A stretch of 64,000 nt of DNA from Pantoea vagans (GTDB lineage: Bacteria; Pseudomonadota; Gammaproteobacteria; Enterobacterales; Enterobacteriaceae): contig NZ_CP011427.1 of the NCBI RefSeq assembly GCF_001506165.1, positions 1,674,001 through 1,738,000 on the forward strand. The letters are read 5' to 3'. Shown piece by piece: positions 39,921-52,381 of the stretch. The translations under genes were made by a program, and so were the position numbers. Position 1 is the stretch's first letter. Every line of letters starts with the position of its first letter. The notes beneath the pieces were generated by a model. It worked only from the letters and a program-made list of their open reading frames with translations. It was not told the origin of the DNA and did no database searches.

Positions 39921-40670
39921 GTGAACCATTTCAAACTTAAAGCGCTTGCTCTCGCTGTTCCTTGTTATTTTGCGGCGTTCAGCACTCATGCAGAACCCTT
40001 ATCTCTTGGTGCCTCGGTTATTTATGCCCAATCGCCTTACCGTGGAGGACAAGACCGTTATCTGCCGATTCCTGTCATCAACTACGAGGGCGAAAACTTC
40101 TGGTTCCGCAGTCTGCAAGGCGGTTACTACCTGTGGAAAGACCCGCAGAACCAGCTGTCTCTAACAGTGCTGGGCTCACCGCAGCAGTACGATCCGAAAG
40201 ACAACGATCTGGGCGATATGAAAGCGCTGGACAAGCGCCGCATGACCCTGATGGCGGGTGCCAGTTATCGTCATGTTGCTGACTGGGGCATCGTGCGCAC
40301 CGCATTGCTCGGTGATGTGTTGAATAACAGCAATGGGATGATTTGGGATCTTACCTATCTGTATCGCTTCGATTTTGGCGCATTTAGCCTGACGCCGGGT
40401 ATCGGTGCGATGTGGAACAGCGCCAATCAGAACCGTTATTACTATGGTGTTTCATCGCATGAGAGCGCCAGAACGGGCATTGCGCAGTATCAACCCGATG
40501 ACAGTTGGTCGCCTTATGTTGAAATGAATGCCAGCTATCAGATCAGTGATAGCTGGAACGCCAGTTTCTCGGGACGCTATACCCGATTTGACAGTGAAAT
40601 CAAAGACAGCCCAATGGTCGACAAAAGCGGGCAGTTCACGGTCTGGACCGGCATTAGCTACAGCTTCTGA
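39921..40670 (+). CDS. mipA: MltA-interacting protein MipA (OmpV family)
   Basis: 249 residues (248 in E. coli). A signal peptide with cleavage probably after STHA (about residue 24), then a beta-barrel with alternating amphipathic strands and a C-terminal aromatic residue (SYSF), typical of outer membrane proteins. The conserved GASVIYAQSPYRGG is present. MipA scaffolds the lytic transglycosylase MltA with PBP1B. The start is GTG 39921, and its ribosome site is weak. Confidence 0.93.
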   Translation: MNHFKLKALALAVPCYFAAFSTHAEPLSLGASVIYAQSPYRGGQDRYLPIPVINYEGENFWFRSLQGGYYLWKDPQNQLSLTVLGSPQQYDPKDNDLGDMKALDKRRMTLMAGASYRHVADWGIVRTALLGDVLNNSNGMIWDLTYLYRFDFGAFSLTPGIGAMWNSANQNRYYYGVSSHESARTGIAQYQPDDSWSPYVEMNASYQISDSWNASFSGRYTRFDSEIKDSPMVDKSGQFTVWTGISYSF

Positions 40671-40680
40671 TGATTTGAAT

Positions 40681-40709
40681 AAACGCCTCGCCAAGAGGCG
40701 TTTTTTTTA
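40681..40709 (+). terminator. Rho-independent terminator after mipA
   Basis: AAACGCCTC and GAGGCGTTT pair around a 5-base loop (GCCAA), followed by a T run. Confidence 0.95.
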
Positions 40710-40754
40710 CATTGCACCAATACAGCGCCCACAAATGGCGCAACCGGAGGCGTA

Positions 40755-41603
40755 ATGAAAACCATTCAGTTTCGTGATGAATCACCTTTACCTGCTATTG
40801 GACAAGGCACCTGGTACATGGGCGAAAATGCGGCGCAACGCAATGCCGAAGTCGGCGCACTGCAGGCGGGTTTGGATCTTGGCCTCAAACTGATTGATAC
40901 CGCCGAGATGTACGCAGAAGGCGGCGCAGAGGAGGTTGTGGGTGAGGCATTGCGCGGGCGCCGCGAGCAAGCCTGGTTGGTGTCAAAGGTCTATCCGTGG
41001 AACGCAGGTGAAATCGATGCCATTGACGCCTGTGAACGCAGTTTGCGGCGCTTGCAGACCGATTACCTTGATCTCTACCTGCTGCACTGGCGCGGCAATG
41101 TGCCGCTGGAAGAGACGGTGCGCGCCATGGAGATGCTGCAACAGCAGGGTAAAATTCGCCATTGGGGCGTGTCGAACTTCGATACCGAAGATATGCAAGA
41201 GTTGTGGGGTGAAGCGGGCGGAGAGGGCTGCTTAACCAATCAGGTGCTTTATCATCTGGCATCTCGTGGCATTGAATATGATCTGTTACCAACTTGTCAG
41301 CAACGCAGCGTGCCGATTATGGCCTATTGCCCGCTGGCACAAGCGGGACGCTTACGCCAGTCCCTGTTTGATGAGCCGCATCTCCAGCAGATTGCACAAC
41401 AGAGGGGCATCAGTGTGGCGCAATTGCTGTTGGCATGGGTTATTCGCGACCAGGGTATTATCGCGATTCCTAAAGCCAGCAGCATCAAGCATGTGACGGA
41501 AAATGCCGCCGCCCTGAACGTTACGTTAACGGCAGAGGAGTTGACGATTATCGACCGGGCGTTTCCGGCACCGCAGCACAGGACCGGATTGGATGTGGTG
41601 TAG
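40755..41603 (+). CDS. yeaE: YeaE, aldo/keto reductase
   Basis: 282 residues (284 in E. coli YeaE, a methylglyoxal reductase). (beta/alpha)8 AKR fold with catalytic tetrad outline Asp-Tyr-Lys-His: LIDTAEMYAEG, LVSKVYPWN and LLHWRG. NADPH-binding region IPKASSIKHV near the C-terminus. It probably detoxifies methylglyoxal and related aldehydes. ATG 40755 has GGAGG at 40746. The position next to mipA is conserved. Confidence 0.94.
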   Translation: MKTIQFRDESPLPAIGQGTWYMGENAAQRNAEVGALQAGLDLGLKLIDTAEMYAEGGAEEVVGEALRGRREQAWLVSKVYPWNAGEIDAIDACERSLRRLQTDYLDLYLLHWRGNVPLEETVRAMEMLQQQGKIRHWGVSNFDTEDMQELWGEAGGEGCLTNQVLYHLASRGIEYDLLPTCQQRSVPIMAYCPLAQAGRLRQSLFDEPHLQQIAQQRGISVAQLLLAWVIRDQGIIAIPKASSIKHVTENAAALNVTLTAEELTIIDRAFPAPQHRTGLDVV

Positions 41604-41626
41604 CGGCGCGAGTGCGCCGCAAAGAC

Positions 41627-42502
41627 TTATTTGTTACGCACGCGCAGCGTGGTACCGAGACGTGCAGGGGATTCACCGGCGCTTTTCATCGGCTTATTAA
41701 TGCGCGCCGTCTCCACGCAAACCATGGTTTTGTAGCCTTCGTTCGGCATATCCGCCATGCTGCATGACAGTTCCGGGCCCGGATTCCAGGTGACAACGTC
41801 ACTTTGATAGTGATGATACACTTCGATTTGACGCTTGCCGCCTTTATCGTGGATCACGCTGCAATCTTCTGCAGCGGTGTGAATACGATCCACGCGGTCG
41901 GGATAGGTTTGTTTACCATCCGCTGAACTGCCCAAGGTATTTGCGTTCACTTTATCAATGTAACTATTGCCTAAGCCACTCACTTCAACCTGCGCGATGT
42001 CAGCAATCTGGAAGTAGGTATGCAGCGCGGCGGTGGCTTCATAATCGCCCCAGGCTTCAAGCTCTATTTCGCAGTGTTCGGCGATACGGAAGCGGGCGAG
42101 CAGGGTGAAATCGTGCGGCCAGAGCTTTTTGGTCTGGGCATTACTCTCCAGCGTGAAGGTCAGCATCACCGCATCTTCGTTCTCATCGTGCGCGGTGAGT
42201 GTCCATGGCTGATTACGTGCAAAGCCATGCGCAGGTTCGCCAGCCGGGCCAAACCACGGCCAGCAGACAGGTACGCCACCGCGAAATGCCTTGCCCGTAG
42301 TGAAGGGCGTCTTCTCACTGAGCCAGATTACCGGTTGCTGCCCACTCGGTTGCCAGGAGAGCAGATGAGCGCCTTGCAGTGCGATGGCGGCACGCACCTT
42401 AGGATGGCTGATCACCACAATCGGCAAGTCACCCAGTTGGCGCTGTGACAGGTAAGGGGTGATCTGATTCACCACCGGCAAAGCATAAATTTTATCTTGC
42501 AT
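41627..42502 (-). CDS. yeaD: glucose-6-phosphate 1-epimerase YeaD
   Basis: 291 residues (294 in E. coli YeaD). Aldose 1-epimerase superfamily with the conserved GGVPVCWPWFGP segment, HGFARNQPW (catalytic His) and the C-terminal WNPGPELS/VCVET region with the catalytic Glu. It interconverts the alpha and beta anomers of hexose-6-phosphates. It is placed just downstream of gapA, as in E. coli. The start MQDKIYALPVVNQI at 42502 is homologous; the longer frame to 42553 would cross the gapA terminator. Confidence 0.94.
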   Translation of the reverse strand: MQDKIYALPVVNQITPYLSQRQLGDLPIVVISHPKVRAAIALQGAHLLSWQPSGQQPVIWLSEKTPFTTGKAFRGGVPVCWPWFGPAGEPAHGFARNQPWTLTAHDENEDAVMLTFTLESNAQTKKLWPHDFTLLARFRIAEHCEIELEAWGDYEATAALHTYFQIADIAQVEVSGLGNSYIDKVNANTLGSSADGKQTYPDRVDRIHTAAEDCSVIHDKGGKRQIEVYHHYQSDVVTWNPGPELSCSMADMPNEGYKTMVCVETARINKPMKSAGESPARLGTTLRVRNK

Positions 42503-42528
42503 CGTCAGACCTTCTCTTCTTCCAAATG

Positions 42529-42557
42529 AAAAAAAAGGGGCGACCGAAGTCACCCCT
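42529..42557 (-). terminator. terminator after gapA
   Basis: AAGGGGCGAC and GTCACCCCTT pair with one mismatch around CGAA. On the minus strand a T run follows (A run at 42529-42536). Confidence 0.85.
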
Positions 42558-42576
42558 TGTCTGTTTCGCTAGTTGC

Positions 42577-43913
<1,337 letters not shown>

Positions 43914-44324
43914 ATGGCTAAAGACACCGCACCCGAGGCAAAAATCGCGCAGCTTTCAGAGATGCAGCGTTATGTCACTCAGCATCGCGGCACGGAACCG
44001 CCTTTCAGTGGCGCACTGCTGCATAACAAGCAGGAAGGCATTTACCACTGCTTAGTGTGCAACTCACCTCTGTTTCTCTCCGACTCCAAATACGATTCAG
44101 GCTGTGGCTGGCCAAGCTTCTATCAGCCTTACAGTGATGATGCTATCCGTTATCTGGAAGATGATTCGCATGGCATGCACCGTGTGGAAATTCGTTGTGG
44201 CAATTGCGATGCACATCTCGGCCATGTCTTCCCGGATGGCCCACAGCCTACCGGTGAGCGTTATTGCGTTAACTCCGCATCGCTAAGCTTTAGCGATGAG
44301 CAGGGCAATCAGCAAGAGGGCTGA
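43914..44324 (+). CDS. msrB: peptide methionine (R)-S-oxide reductase MsrB
   Basis: 136 residues (137 in E. coli). Zinc ligands C46/C49 and C95/C98 are present, as is the catalytic Cys118 in [11 protein letters not shown]. It reduces the R form of methionine sulfoxide in proteins. yeaC begins 3 bases after its stop, so the two form an operon. Confidence 0.97.
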   Translation: MAKDTAPEAKIAQLSEMQRYVTQHRGTEPPFSGALLHNKQEGIYHCLVCNSPLFLSDSKYDSGCGWPSFYQPYSDDAIRYLEDDSHGMHRVEIRCGNCDAHLGHVFPDGPQPTGERYCVNSASLSFSDEQGNQQEG

Positions 44325-44326
44325 GC

Positions 44327-44608
44327 ATGAAACAAGAACTGGAAGCGATGCTGGCAGCGATGACGCCGGAAGTTTACGAGCGTTTGGCCAGTGCCGTGGA
44401 AACTGGCAAATGGCCGGATGGTGTGGCGTTAACGCCGGAACAACGTGAAAACTGTCTGCAGCTGGTGATGCTGTGGCAGGCGCGTCATAACGACGATCCA
44501 CAGCATATGACCATCGGCAAGGGTGGTGAAATGGTGATGAAGTCGAAAAAGCAGTTGAAGGAAGATTTCGGCATTGAATCGGAAGTGACACGTATCAACC
44601 TGCACTGA
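44327..44608 (+). CDS. yeaC: YeaC, DUF1315 family protein
   Basis: 93 residues (90 in E. coli YeaC). Small soluble DUF1315 protein with the conserved RLASAVETGKWPDGVALTPEQR-type core. The role is unknown. It directly follows msrB and is closed by a strong hairpin terminator. Confidence 0.92.
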   Translation: MKQELEAMLAAMTPEVYERLASAVETGKWPDGVALTPEQRENCLQLVMLWQARHNDDPQHMTIGKGGEMVMKSKKQLKEDFGIESEVTRINLH

Positions 44609-44613
44609 CAGGC

Positions 44614-44645
44614 AAATGGGCTGGTTTTCACCAGCCCATTTTTCA
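44614..44645. terminator. bidirectional terminator between yeaC and pncA
   Basis: AAATGGGCTGGT (44614-44625) pairs perfectly with ACCAGCCCATTT (44630-44641), with further T at the 3' side. The convergent pncA stop is inside its right edge. Confidence 0.9.
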
Positions 44646-45251
44646 GATTATTACCGCACCCTGTGCTTCCATTTGGGCGATGGCAATTTCACTGTCATCT
44701 GGATTGAGGTTCACGCCACGGCAACCCTCTTTTACCACTTCAACGTTGTAACCCAATTCCAGCGCATCCAGCACGCTGTACTTCACGCAGTAATCGGTGG
44801 CAAGACCCAGCACCACCAGGTCGCTGATGTTCCGTTCACGTAGCCAGCTGTCCAGCTCAGTTTTACGGCGATGGCCGTTGTCAAAGAATGCGCTGTAACT
44901 GTCCACCTCAACGTCACCGCCTTTGTGGAAAACCGCGTCAATCAGGCTACGGTCCAGATCGGGATGAAAATCGGCACCGACAGAGTTTTCAACCCCATGA
45001 TCGGGCCACCAGATCTGTGCCAGACCGTTTAACTCACCCAAGGTGTAAACCGGTTCGCCTGATACTGAGGCGAAGCTGCCATGATTGGCTGGGTGCCAGT
45101 CCTGTAATGCCACAACGCATTCACCCCGATCACGGAATTCACGTGCGTAACGATTGGCAACGGCAACCGTTTGATCACCTTCACGCACCGCCATAGGGCC
45201 GCCGGGGCAAAAATCGTTCTGAATATCGATGATTATCAATGCCCGCTTCAT
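44643..45251 (-). CDS. pncA: nicotinamidase PncA
   Basis: 202 residues (about 213-219 in E. coli). Isochorismatase-like hydrolase with D9 in IIIDIQNDFCPGG and the catalytic Cys in GLATDYCVKYSV. Metal-binding residues lie in DWHPANHGSFAS. It converts nicotinamide to nicotinate for NAD salvage and also deamidates pyrazinamide. It is 16 bases after ansA, so cotranscribed. Confidence 0.96.
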   Translation of the reverse strand: MKRALIIIDIQNDFCPGGPMAVREGDQTVAVANRYAREFRDRGECVVALQDWHPANHGSFASVSGEPVYTLGELNGLAQIWWPDHGVENSVGADFHPDLDRSLIDAVFHKGGDVEVDSYSAFFDNGHRRKTELDSWLRERNISDLVVLGLATDYCVKYSVLDALELGYNVEVVKEGCRGVNLNPDDSEIAIAQMEAQGAVII

Positions 45252-45267
45252 TACATCTCGCTCCGTA

Positions 45268-46281
45268 TCAGTCGTCGGTCAATTCGCCGCGTAAATTCTG
45301 TTGCATTTTGGCACGAATTTCAGTGCTGGTGAGATTTTGGCTCAACAAAAAGTGCAGTTTTGTTAACGTAGCCTCAACGGTGAGGTCAAAACCACTGATG
45401 ACGCCTGCATGCTCAAGTGCGTTACCGGTGGCGTAGCCGCCCATATTCACTTTGCCGGACATGCACTGCGTGAGGTTCACTACCACAATGCCGCGATCGC
45501 TGGCCTGATGAAGCTCAGCCAAAAACTCAGCGTTTTGCGGCGCATTTCCCACGCCATAGGAGCGAAGAATCAATGCTTTCACCGGCTGGCGCAGGAAATT
45601 GCGCACCACATCCGCGGAGATGCCCGGATAAATGGTGACCACACCGATGGGCTGCGGCGTAATGGGATGCACGATCAGGTCGCCTTTGCCTTGCGGTGCC
45701 GCAGGGGTATTCAGCTTGCGAATGTGAATGCCGGCTTCCAGCAGCGGTGACAGGTTAGGTGAAGCAAATGCATTAAAGCCATCGGCGTGGGCTTTGGTGG
45801 TTCGGTTGCCGCGGAACAGCGTGTTGTTAAAGAACAGCGCGACTTCACTAATGGGATAATTCGCCGCGACATACAACGAATTGAGCAGGTTCTGTTGGCC
45901 ATCTGAGCGCAACTCAGCCAATGGAATCTGTGAACCGGTAACGATGACGGGTTTGGACAGATTTTCCAGCATGAAAGATAACGCCGAGGCGGTAAACGCC
46001 ATGGTATCGGTGCCATGCAGGATCACGAAGCCATCATACTGGTCATAGTTCTGCTTGATATCGTCAGCAATCGATTGCCAATCCGCTGGCGTCATGTCTG
46101 ACGAGTCCATCAAAGGATGATATTCGTGGATGGTAAAATTCGGCATCTCAGGCCGATGGAACTCTGGCATGTTCGCCAGTTGCTGCTGCAGATGACCGGA
46201 AACCGGAATGTAGCCCTGAGCAGAGCGTTGCATACCGATAGTACCGCCCGTGTAGGCTACGTAGATGTTTTTCTTTTGCAT
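45268..46281 (-). CDS. ansA: L-asparaginase 1 (cytoplasmic)
   Basis: 337 residues (338 in E. coli AnsA). Active-site motif 1 AYTGGTIGM near residue 9 and motif 2 HGTDTMAFTAS. No signal peptide, which separates it from the periplasmic AnsB. It deamidates L-asparagine to aspartate. First gene of ansA-pncA. Confidence 0.96.
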   Translation of the reverse strand: MQKKNIYVAYTGGTIGMQRSAQGYIPVSGHLQQQLANMPEFHRPEMPNFTIHEYHPLMDSSDMTPADWQSIADDIKQNYDQYDGFVILHGTDTMAFTASALSFMLENLSKPVIVTGSQIPLAELRSDGQQNLLNSLYVAANYPISEVALFFNNTLFRGNRTTKAHADGFNAFASPNLSPLLEAGIHIRKLNTPAAPQGKGDLIVHPITPQPIGVVTIYPGISADVVRNFLRQPVKALILRSYGVGNAPQNAEFLAELHQASDRGIVVVNLTQCMSGKVNMGGYATGNALEHAGVISGFDLTVEATLTKLHFLLSQNLTSTEIRAKMQQNLRGELTDD

Positions 46282-46365
46282 GAGGAACTCAGACTTGCCG
46301 TAAAACGCGCAGTATAAGGGGATTAACAGCGAAAAGCAGCCCGACCAGCGGCCGGGCTGTAAAGA

Positions 46366-48225
46366 TTAACGTACGTTGCTGCAGTTCAGGCAGAACGCGT
46401 AACGATTTTGTGGATCGTTAAGGTTATTCATCAAACCTGGCTGATCTTTCACTGCGCTCATCACATCCAGCATTGGCGCAGGCAGCCACACTTTGAGTGC
46501 AGCAGGCAGCATGGCTTGAGCCGACGCGTTCATCTGATTGAGCAGCAAATCGATCATGCCTGGATCATCCTGATACCAGCTCAGTTGTGGCTTAGCGACT
46601 TTTGCCAACTCGGCGGCTTTCGCCACGGCGTCGTCAAAATCACCCAGTGCATCGACTAAACCATTGGCTTTCGCATCGCTACCCGTCCAGACGTGACCTT
46701 GCGCGATAGCATTGATCTGCTCAGGTGTCTTATGGCGCGATGTCGCCACCAGGCCAACAAAGTTGCGATAACCGTTCTCAATGGTCAGTTGCATCAATTG
46801 CTGCACTTCAGTCGGCAAGGCTTTGGTGGTCGCCACGTCAGCCAGCGGGGAAGTGGCGACGCCGTCGGTGTGCACACCAATGCTGCTCAGGCTGTTCTCG
46901 ACGGTGTTGATCACCCCGAAAATGCCGATCGATCCGGTGAGCGTGCTCGGTGCTGCCACGATGTAATCCGCTGGCGTTGAGATCCAATAGCCGCCTGAAG
47001 CCGCCATACCGCCCATGGAAACCACCACCGGTTTGCCGGCATCATGCGCGGCGGCCAGCTCTTCACGAATCGCTTCTGAGGCGGAAACGCTGCCGCCTGG
47101 GCTGTTCACGCGCAGGACAATGGCTTTGATTTTCGGATCGAGGCGTGCATCACGAATCTGTGACGCGGTGGTATCGCCGCCCACGTTGCCCGCCGTCTCT
47201 TCTCCATCCATGATGGCGCCGCTGGCGAAGATCACGGCAATATTGCCATCCTGATCCTGCTGCGGTTGTTTCACGGTGTAATCATAAATGCTGACGTTGC
47301 GATAATCGTTATTGGCCTTATCCCAACCGAAGGTTTTCACCAACTCCTGGTCTGCGGCAGCACGGCTATCCAGTACATCAACCAGTTTATTGTTCAGTGC
47401 ATACTTGGCGGTATCACCATCGACAGCCTGCAAGCCGCTAATGATGCCTGCTGCGCCAGGGAAGAGTTGGTCTGGCGTGATCTGGCGGTTGGCGGCAACG
47501 GTGTTCAGGTAGTTCTGCCACAGCTGACCTATCCAACGACCATCGGCATCACGGGCTTCGGGTGACATATCATCACGCAGGAAGGGCTCAACGGCGGATT
47601 TATAGGTCCCGACGCGGAAGACGTGTGAGTTGACCTTTAACTTCTCCAGTAAGGATTTGTAATACAGGCCGTTGGTGGCGAAGCCGTGCAGATCAACCGT
47701 ACCTTGCGGTGACAGGTAGATTTTGGTCGCATAGCTGGCGATGTAATATTGCGCCTGGCTGTAGCTGTCACCAATCGCATAGATGGGTTTGCCCGTATCG
47801 CGGAATTCACGCAGTGCTTTGCCCACATACTGCAGCGACGGTTGATCGCCCCCGGCGAAGTCACGCAAGTCCAGCACGATGCCGGTAATGTTCTTGTCGG
47901 TCTTCGCCTGACGAATCGCATCCACCACATCGAACAAAGAGTTTTCCTGCAAGCGGTCGCTGCTGGCACCCAACAGCTGACGACTGATGCGGCTCAGACG
48001 ATTGCTGACGGAAGGCTTATCCACCAGTACACCGCTTAAATCAACTTTCAGCGCACCTTGTTGCACGGGCTCACTGCTGCTGGCGCTGGAAAGCTGTAAC
48101 CAGATGCCAACGCCAGCCAGAATCAGAACAATAAGGAATAAATTAAGAATAAATTCCCGAATGAAATTTAACACCCGCCAGCTCCAGCGGAACAGACCGG
48201 CAATAATTCGCCACAATGTGCGCAT
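46366..48225 (-). CDS. sppA: signal peptide peptidase SppA (protease IV)
   Basis: 619 residues (618 in E. coli). One N-terminal membrane anchor (about residues 20-45) and two tandem ClpP-like domains. The catalytic Lys lies in the N-terminal half ([12 protein letters not shown]) and the nucleophilic Ser in the C-terminal half ([10 protein letters not shown]). It degrades cleaved signal peptides in the inner membrane. The start [12 protein letters not shown] at 48225 has GGAG upstream; the longer frame to 48261 is not conserved. Confidence 0.96.
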   Translation of the reverse strand: MRTLWRIIAGLFRWSWRVLNFIREFILNLFLIVLILAGVGIWLQLSSASSSEPVQQGALKVDLSGVLVDKPSVSNRLSRISRQLLGASSDRLQENSLFDVVDAIRQAKTDKNITGIVLDLRDFAGGDQPSLQYVGKALREFRDTGKPIYAIGDSYSQAQYYIASYATKIYLSPQGTVDLHGFATNGLYYKSLLEKLKVNSHVFRVGTYKSAVEPFLRDDMSPEARDADGRWIGQLWQNYLNTVAANRQITPDQLFPGAAGIISGLQAVDGDTAKYALNNKLVDVLDSRAAADQELVKTFGWDKANNDYRNVSIYDYTVKQPQQDQDGNIAVIFASGAIMDGEETAGNVGGDTTASQIRDARLDPKIKAIVLRVNSPGGSVSASEAIREELAAAHDAGKPVVVSMGGMAASGGYWISTPADYIVAAPSTLTGSIGIFGVINTVENSLSSIGVHTDGVATSPLADVATTKALPTEVQQLMQLTIENGYRNFVGLVATSRHKTPEQINAIAQGHVWTGSDAKANGLVDALGDFDDAVAKAAELAKVAKPQLSWYQDDPGMIDLLLNQMNASAQAMLPAALKVWLPAPMLDVMSAVKDQPGLMNNLNDPQNRYAFCLNCSNVR

Positions 48226-48394
48226 AAACTCTCCATATTCACGTAACAGGGCAGTCGCCACGCGCTCTGCCCCGATGTTGGCTTCATCCTAAAGAGCGGC
48301 GTGCGAAATGTCAGCAGGAAATCGCGCCAGACTGTTACAAAAGATCGCGCTGTGCCAGGATTAGCCGACGCTTTTTATTCACGGGAGAATAATC

Positions 48395-48946
48395 ATGGAT
48401 GCATTGGATTTATTAGTTAACCGTCGTTCAGCATCACGCCTTGCAGAACCGGCACCCGCAGGTGAGGCGCTGCAAAACATTTTGCATGCAGGATTACGCG
48501 CGCCAGATCACGGCACACTGCAGCCCTGGCGTTTCATCATTGTTGAGAATGAGGGTCGTGAACGTTTCGCTAAGCTGCTGGAGCAGGCAGCGCGTGACAC
48601 TCATCAGGATGATAAAGCCATCGAAAAGGCGGCATCGGCCCCATTCAGAGCGCCGATGATCATTACTGTGGTGGCGCGCTGTGAAGAACATGCCAAAGTG
48701 CCACACTGGGAACAGCTGGTTTCAGCGGGCTGCGCGGTGATGGCGATGCAGATGGCGGCAGTAGCGCAGGGCTTTAACGGTATCTGGCGCAGCGGCCCCT
48801 GGACCGATAATGTGGCTGTTCGTGAAGCCTTTGGCTGCCGTGAGCAAGACGCGATTGTGGGTTTCCTTTACCTCGGCACGCCACAGCTTAAAGCCAACAC
48901 CACCGTGGTGGCACCCGATACGGCACAATTTGTCAGTTATTTCTGA
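48395..48946 (+). CDS. ydjA: YdjA, FMN-dependent nitroreductase
   Basis: 183 residues, equal to E. coli YdjA. A minimal nitroreductase fold starting [16 protein letters not shown] with FMN-binding RxSxxRL and the [12 protein letters not shown] segment. It probably binds FMN as a homodimer; the physiological substrate is unknown. It precedes selD, as in E. coli. Confidence 0.94.
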   Translation: MDALDLLVNRRSASRLAEPAPAGEALQNILHAGLRAPDHGTLQPWRFIIVENEGRERFAKLLEQAARDTHQDDKAIEKAASAPFRAPMIITVVARCEEHAKVPHWEQLVSAGCAVMAMQMAAVAQGFNGIWRSGPWTDNVAVREAFGCREQDAIVGFLYLGTPQLKANTTVVAPDTAQFVSYF

Positions 48947-49099
48947 CAGACAACAGCGGGTTTCTGCTGCAGGGTGAGCGCGGTTGCAAAGATTGCACAC
49001 CGCGTGTGCGAAAGATCGAGGTTAGGTCGCGCAACACTTACCACCGGCTGGCAGCCAGGCTAACATAACGCCTTCTGTACAGCGCATAAGGAACCCGCC

Positions 49100-50143
49100 A
49101 TGAGTGAACCGCTTCGTTTGACGCAATACAGCCATGGGGCTGGCTGCGGCTGCAAAATATCTCCGCAGGTGCTGGAAACCATTCTACGCAGTGAGCTGAC
49201 GCCTTTTCACGATCCACAACTGCTAGTGGGCAATGAAACCCGTGATGATGCCGCCGTCTACGATCTGGGTAACGGTACGGCGGTGGTCAGCACCACCGAT
49301 TTCTTCATGCCTATCGTGGACGATCCTTACACTTTTGGCCGTATCGCGGCCACCAATGCCATCAGTGATATCTATGCCATGGGCGGTAAACCGATCATGG
49401 CGATTGCGATCCTCGGATGGCCGATAAACGTCCTCAGCCCTGAGGTGGCGCAACAGGTGATTGAAGGTGGACGAGCGGCGTGCCAGGCGGCAGGTATTGC
49501 GCTGGCGGGTGGGCACTCTATTGATGCGCCAGAACCGATCTTTGGTCTGGCTGTCACCGGGATCGTTGATGTGGCGCGCGTGAAGAAGAACAGCGCGGCA
49601 TTGGCGGGTTGTCAGCTTTTCCTGACCAAGCCACTGGGCATTGGTATCCTGACCACCGCGGAGAAAAAAGGGCTGCTGCGTCCTGAGCATCAGACGCTGG
49701 CGGCAGAGGTGATGTGTCAGCTGAATAGCGCTGGCGCAGAGTTTGCGAAACTGGCCGGCGTCAGTGCCATGACGGACGTCACCGGTTTTGGTTTGCTGGG
49801 CCACCTGAATGAAATTTGCCAGGGTTCTGGCTTACGAGCGGAAGTGGTGGTCGCGCAGGTTCCGCGGTTACCTGGCGTGGATGATTACATCGTGTTAGGC
49901 GCGGTGCCTGGCGGTACTGAGCGCAATTTCGCCAGCTATGGTGCGCATATTTCCCCAATGGATCAGGCCACGCGTGCATTACTGTGTGACCCACAAACTT
50001 CAGGTGGACTGCTGGTGGCGGTGCAACCCAGCGAGGTGGACGCTTTCCAGCGTTGTGCTGCATTAGCCGGCGTGCAGGCGACAGCAATAGGTGCGCTGTT
50101 TGCTGCTGATCATGCTCATCCACTCATTACAGTCGTGAACTGA
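49100..50143 (+). CDS. selD: selenide, water dikinase SelD
   Basis: 347 residues, equal to E. coli. The catalytic Cys and Lys are Cys16 and Lys19 in [10 protein letters not shown], so this is a Cys form and not a selenoprotein. ATP/metal residues are in DDAAVYDLG and [12 protein letters not shown]. It makes selenophosphate for selenocysteine and 2-selenouridine. topB begins 22 bases downstream, so the two are probably cotranscribed. Confidence 0.97.
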   Translation: MSEPLRLTQYSHGAGCGCKISPQVLETILRSELTPFHDPQLLVGNETRDDAAVYDLGNGTAVVSTTDFFMPIVDDPYTFGRIAATNAISDIYAMGGKPIMAIAILGWPINVLSPEVAQQVIEGGRAACQAAGIALAGGHSIDAPEPIFGLAVTGIVDVARVKKNSAALAGCQLFLTKPLGIGILTTAEKKGLLRPEHQTLAAEVMCQLNSAGAEFAKLAGVSAMTDVTGFGLLGHLNEICQGSGLRAEVVVAQVPRLPGVDDYIVLGAVPGGTERNFASYGAHISPMDQATRALLCDPQTSGGLLVAVQPSEVDAFQRCAALAGVQATAIGALFAADHAHPLITVVN

Positions 50144-50165
50144 CGTTAAAGGATCGACGCCACAC

Positions 50166-52088
50166 ATGCGTTTGTTTATTGCCGAAAAACCCAGTCTGGC
50201 GCGCGCCATTGCTGATGTCCTGCCAAAACCGCATCGTCGCGGTGATGGTTTTATTGCCTGTGGTAATGACCAGATGGTGACCTGGTGTGTGGGTCATCTG
50301 CTTGAACAGGCGCAGCCAGAAAGCTACGACAGCCGTTATGCCCGCTGGAATCTGGCTGATCTGCCGATCATCCCGGAAAAGTGGCGCCTGCAGCCGCGCC
50401 CCTCGGTGGCGAAGCAGCTCAAGGTGATTGAAGGCTTGCTGCAACAGGCAACTGAAGTGGTCCACGCCGGTGACCCGGACCGTGAAGGCCAGTTGCTGGT
50501 GGATGAAGTGCTGGATTATTTGCAGTTGCCGCCGGAAAAACGGCAAAAAGTTCAACGCTGCCTGATAAACGATCTTAACCCGGCAGCAGTGGAGCGTGCG
50601 GTAGGGCGTCTGCGTGAAAACCGTGAGTTCATCCCGCTGTGTGTCTCTGCGCTGGCCCGTGCCCGCGCGGACTGGCTCTATGGCATCAATATGACGCGTG
50701 CCTGGACACTGCTAGGGCGTAATGCCGGTTACGATGGTGTCTTATCGGTGGGGCGCGTGCAGACACCCGTGCTGGGGCTGGTAGTGCGTCGTGATGAAGA
50801 GATCGAGAACTTTATCCCGAAAGATTATTTTGAAGTGAAGGCGCACATCGTCACGCCGAAAGATGAGCGCTTTATTGCCACCTGGGTGCCCAGTGATGCC
50901 TGTGAACCCTGGCAGGATGATGAAGGCCGCCTGCTGCATCGCCCATTGGCCGATCACGTATTAGAGCGCATCAATGGCAAGCCGGCGCTGGTGACTGGCT
51001 ACAACGATAAACGCGAGTCGGATACGGCGCCGCTGCCGTTTTCACTCTCCAGCCTGCAAATCGAGGCGGCTAAGCGCTTTGGTTTGAGTGCGCAGAACGT
51101 GCTGGATTGCTGTCAGCGTTTGTATGAAACCCACAAGCTGATTACCTATCCCCGTTCTGACAGCCGCTATTTACCGGATGAACACTTTGCGGGCCGCCAC
51201 GCGGTGCTGAACGCCATTCAGGCGCATCAACCCAACCTGACGCCGCCAGCGGACTTCAATCCCGATCAGAAAAATCGCTGCTGGGACGATAAAAAAGTCG
51301 ATGCTCACCACGCCATCATTCCCACGGCGCGTGCCAGTAAAGTCAATCTGACGGAAAACGAAGCTAACATTTACGGTTTAGTCGCGCGTCAGTATCTGAT
51401 GCAGTTTTGCCCTGATGCGATATTCCGTAAATGCGTCATTGACCTCGATATTGGCGGCGGTAAGTTTATCGCCAAAGCCCGTTTTCTGGCTGAAGCCGGA
51501 TGGCGCGCTTTGCTGGGCAGCAAAGAGCGGGATGAAGAGAATGACGGAACGCCGCTGCCGGTAGTGAGTAAAGGCGATGAGCTGTTGTGCGAGCGCGGTG
51601 AAGTGTTGGCAAAGCAGACACAGCCGCCGCGCCCCTTCACGGATGCCACGCTGTTATCCGCGATGACCGGCATCGCGCGTTTTGTACAGGATAAAGAATT
51701 AAAGAAAGTGCTGCGTGCGACCGATGGTTTAGGAACGGAAGCGACGCGCGCGGGCATTATCGAATTGTTGTTCCGTCGAACATTTCTGGTCAAAAAAGGC
51801 CGCTATATTCATTCAACGGAAGCGGGAAGGGCGTTGATTCATGCCTTACCTGAAATGGCGGCGCGACCGGACATGACAGCGCATTGGGAATCGACATTGA
51901 CTCGTATCAGTGAGAAAGCCTGCCGTTACGATGAGTTTATGCAGCCGCTGGTCAGCACCTTGATTGGGTTGATTGGCGAAGCGCGCCAGCGACCGTCATT
52001 ACAGTCGTTTAGAGGCATTGCCGCACCGGCAGGCAAGCGTAAAGCGAAACCGAAATCGACCCGGCGTAAAACCAAGGAGACAGAGTGA
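50166..52088 (+). CDS. topB: DNA topoisomerase III
   Basis: 640 residues (653 in E. coli). Type IA topoisomerase with Toprim residues (EKPS near residue 7, DPDREG at 103-108) and the nucleophilic Tyr328 in [10 protein letters not shown]. The basic tail is short ([15 protein letters not shown]). It decatenates replication intermediates, working with RecQ. The stop overlaps the start of the next gene (TGATG), implying translational coupling. Confidence 0.97.
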   Translation: MRLFIAEKPSLARAIADVLPKPHRRGDGFIACGNDQMVTWCVGHLLEQAQPESYDSRYARWNLADLPIIPEKWRLQPRPSVAKQLKVIEGLLQQATEVVHAGDPDREGQLLVDEVLDYLQLPPEKRQKVQRCLINDLNPAAVERAVGRLRENREFIPLCVSALARARADWLYGINMTRAWTLLGRNAGYDGVLSVGRVQTPVLGLVVRRDEEIENFIPKDYFEVKAHIVTPKDERFIATWVPSDACEPWQDDEGRLLHRPLADHVLERINGKPALVTGYNDKRESDTAPLPFSLSSLQIEAAKRFGLSAQNVLDCCQRLYETHKLITYPRSDSRYLPDEHFAGRHAVLNAIQAHQPNLTPPADFNPDQKNRCWDDKKVDAHHAIIPTARASKVNLTENEANIYGLVARQYLMQFCPDAIFRKCVIDLDIGGGKFIAKARFLAEAGWRALLGSKERDEENDGTPLPVVSKGDELLCERGEVLAKQTQPPRPFTDATLLSAMTGIARFVQDKELKKVLRATDGLGTEATRAGIIELLFRRTFLVKKGRYIHSTEAGRALIHALPEMAARPDMTAHWESTLTRISEKACRYDEFMQPLVSTLIGLIGEARQRPSLQSFRGIAAPAGKRKAKPKSTRRKTKETE

Positions 52089-52381
52089 TGCGTTATGCTC
52101 TCGTAGTGCTGAGCCTGATGGTGATGTGCAGCACGGCTGCACAAGCCAACCGCCAGCCGGAAAGAAGCATGGGAAATACTGATGTGGTGGTGGATATGCC
52201 ACCGGAAGTCTGGACGCAGGGACAGAACACTCAGCAGAGCAACTGCATGCAGTGCTGTACTTATGAAAACCGCAGTTATTCGGAAGGTGCAGTGGTAAAA
52301 GCAGAAGGTGTGCTGTTGCAATGCGGGCGCGATGAGAAAGTACTGGGAACCAACCCGCTGATCTGGAAAATCATCAAATAA
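52088..52381 (+). CDS. ynjH: YnjH, DUF1496 family exported protein
   Basis: 97 residues. A signal peptide of about 20 residues ends in AAQA. The mature part has VVVDMPPEVW, a Cys-rich CMQCCTYENRSYSEGAVVKAEGVLLQC-type segment and TNPLIW, which I recognise as DUF1496/YnjH. The role is unknown; the paired cysteines suggest periplasmic disulfides. ATG 52088 overlaps the topB stop and has GGAG with 8-base spacing. In E. coli ynjH lies near topB, with gdhA and ynjI between. Confidence 0.85.
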   Translation: MRYALVVLSLMVMCSTAAQANRQPERSMGNTDVVVDMPPEVWTQGQNTQQSNCMQCCTYENRSYSEGAVVKAEGVLLQCGRDEKVLGTNPLIWKIIK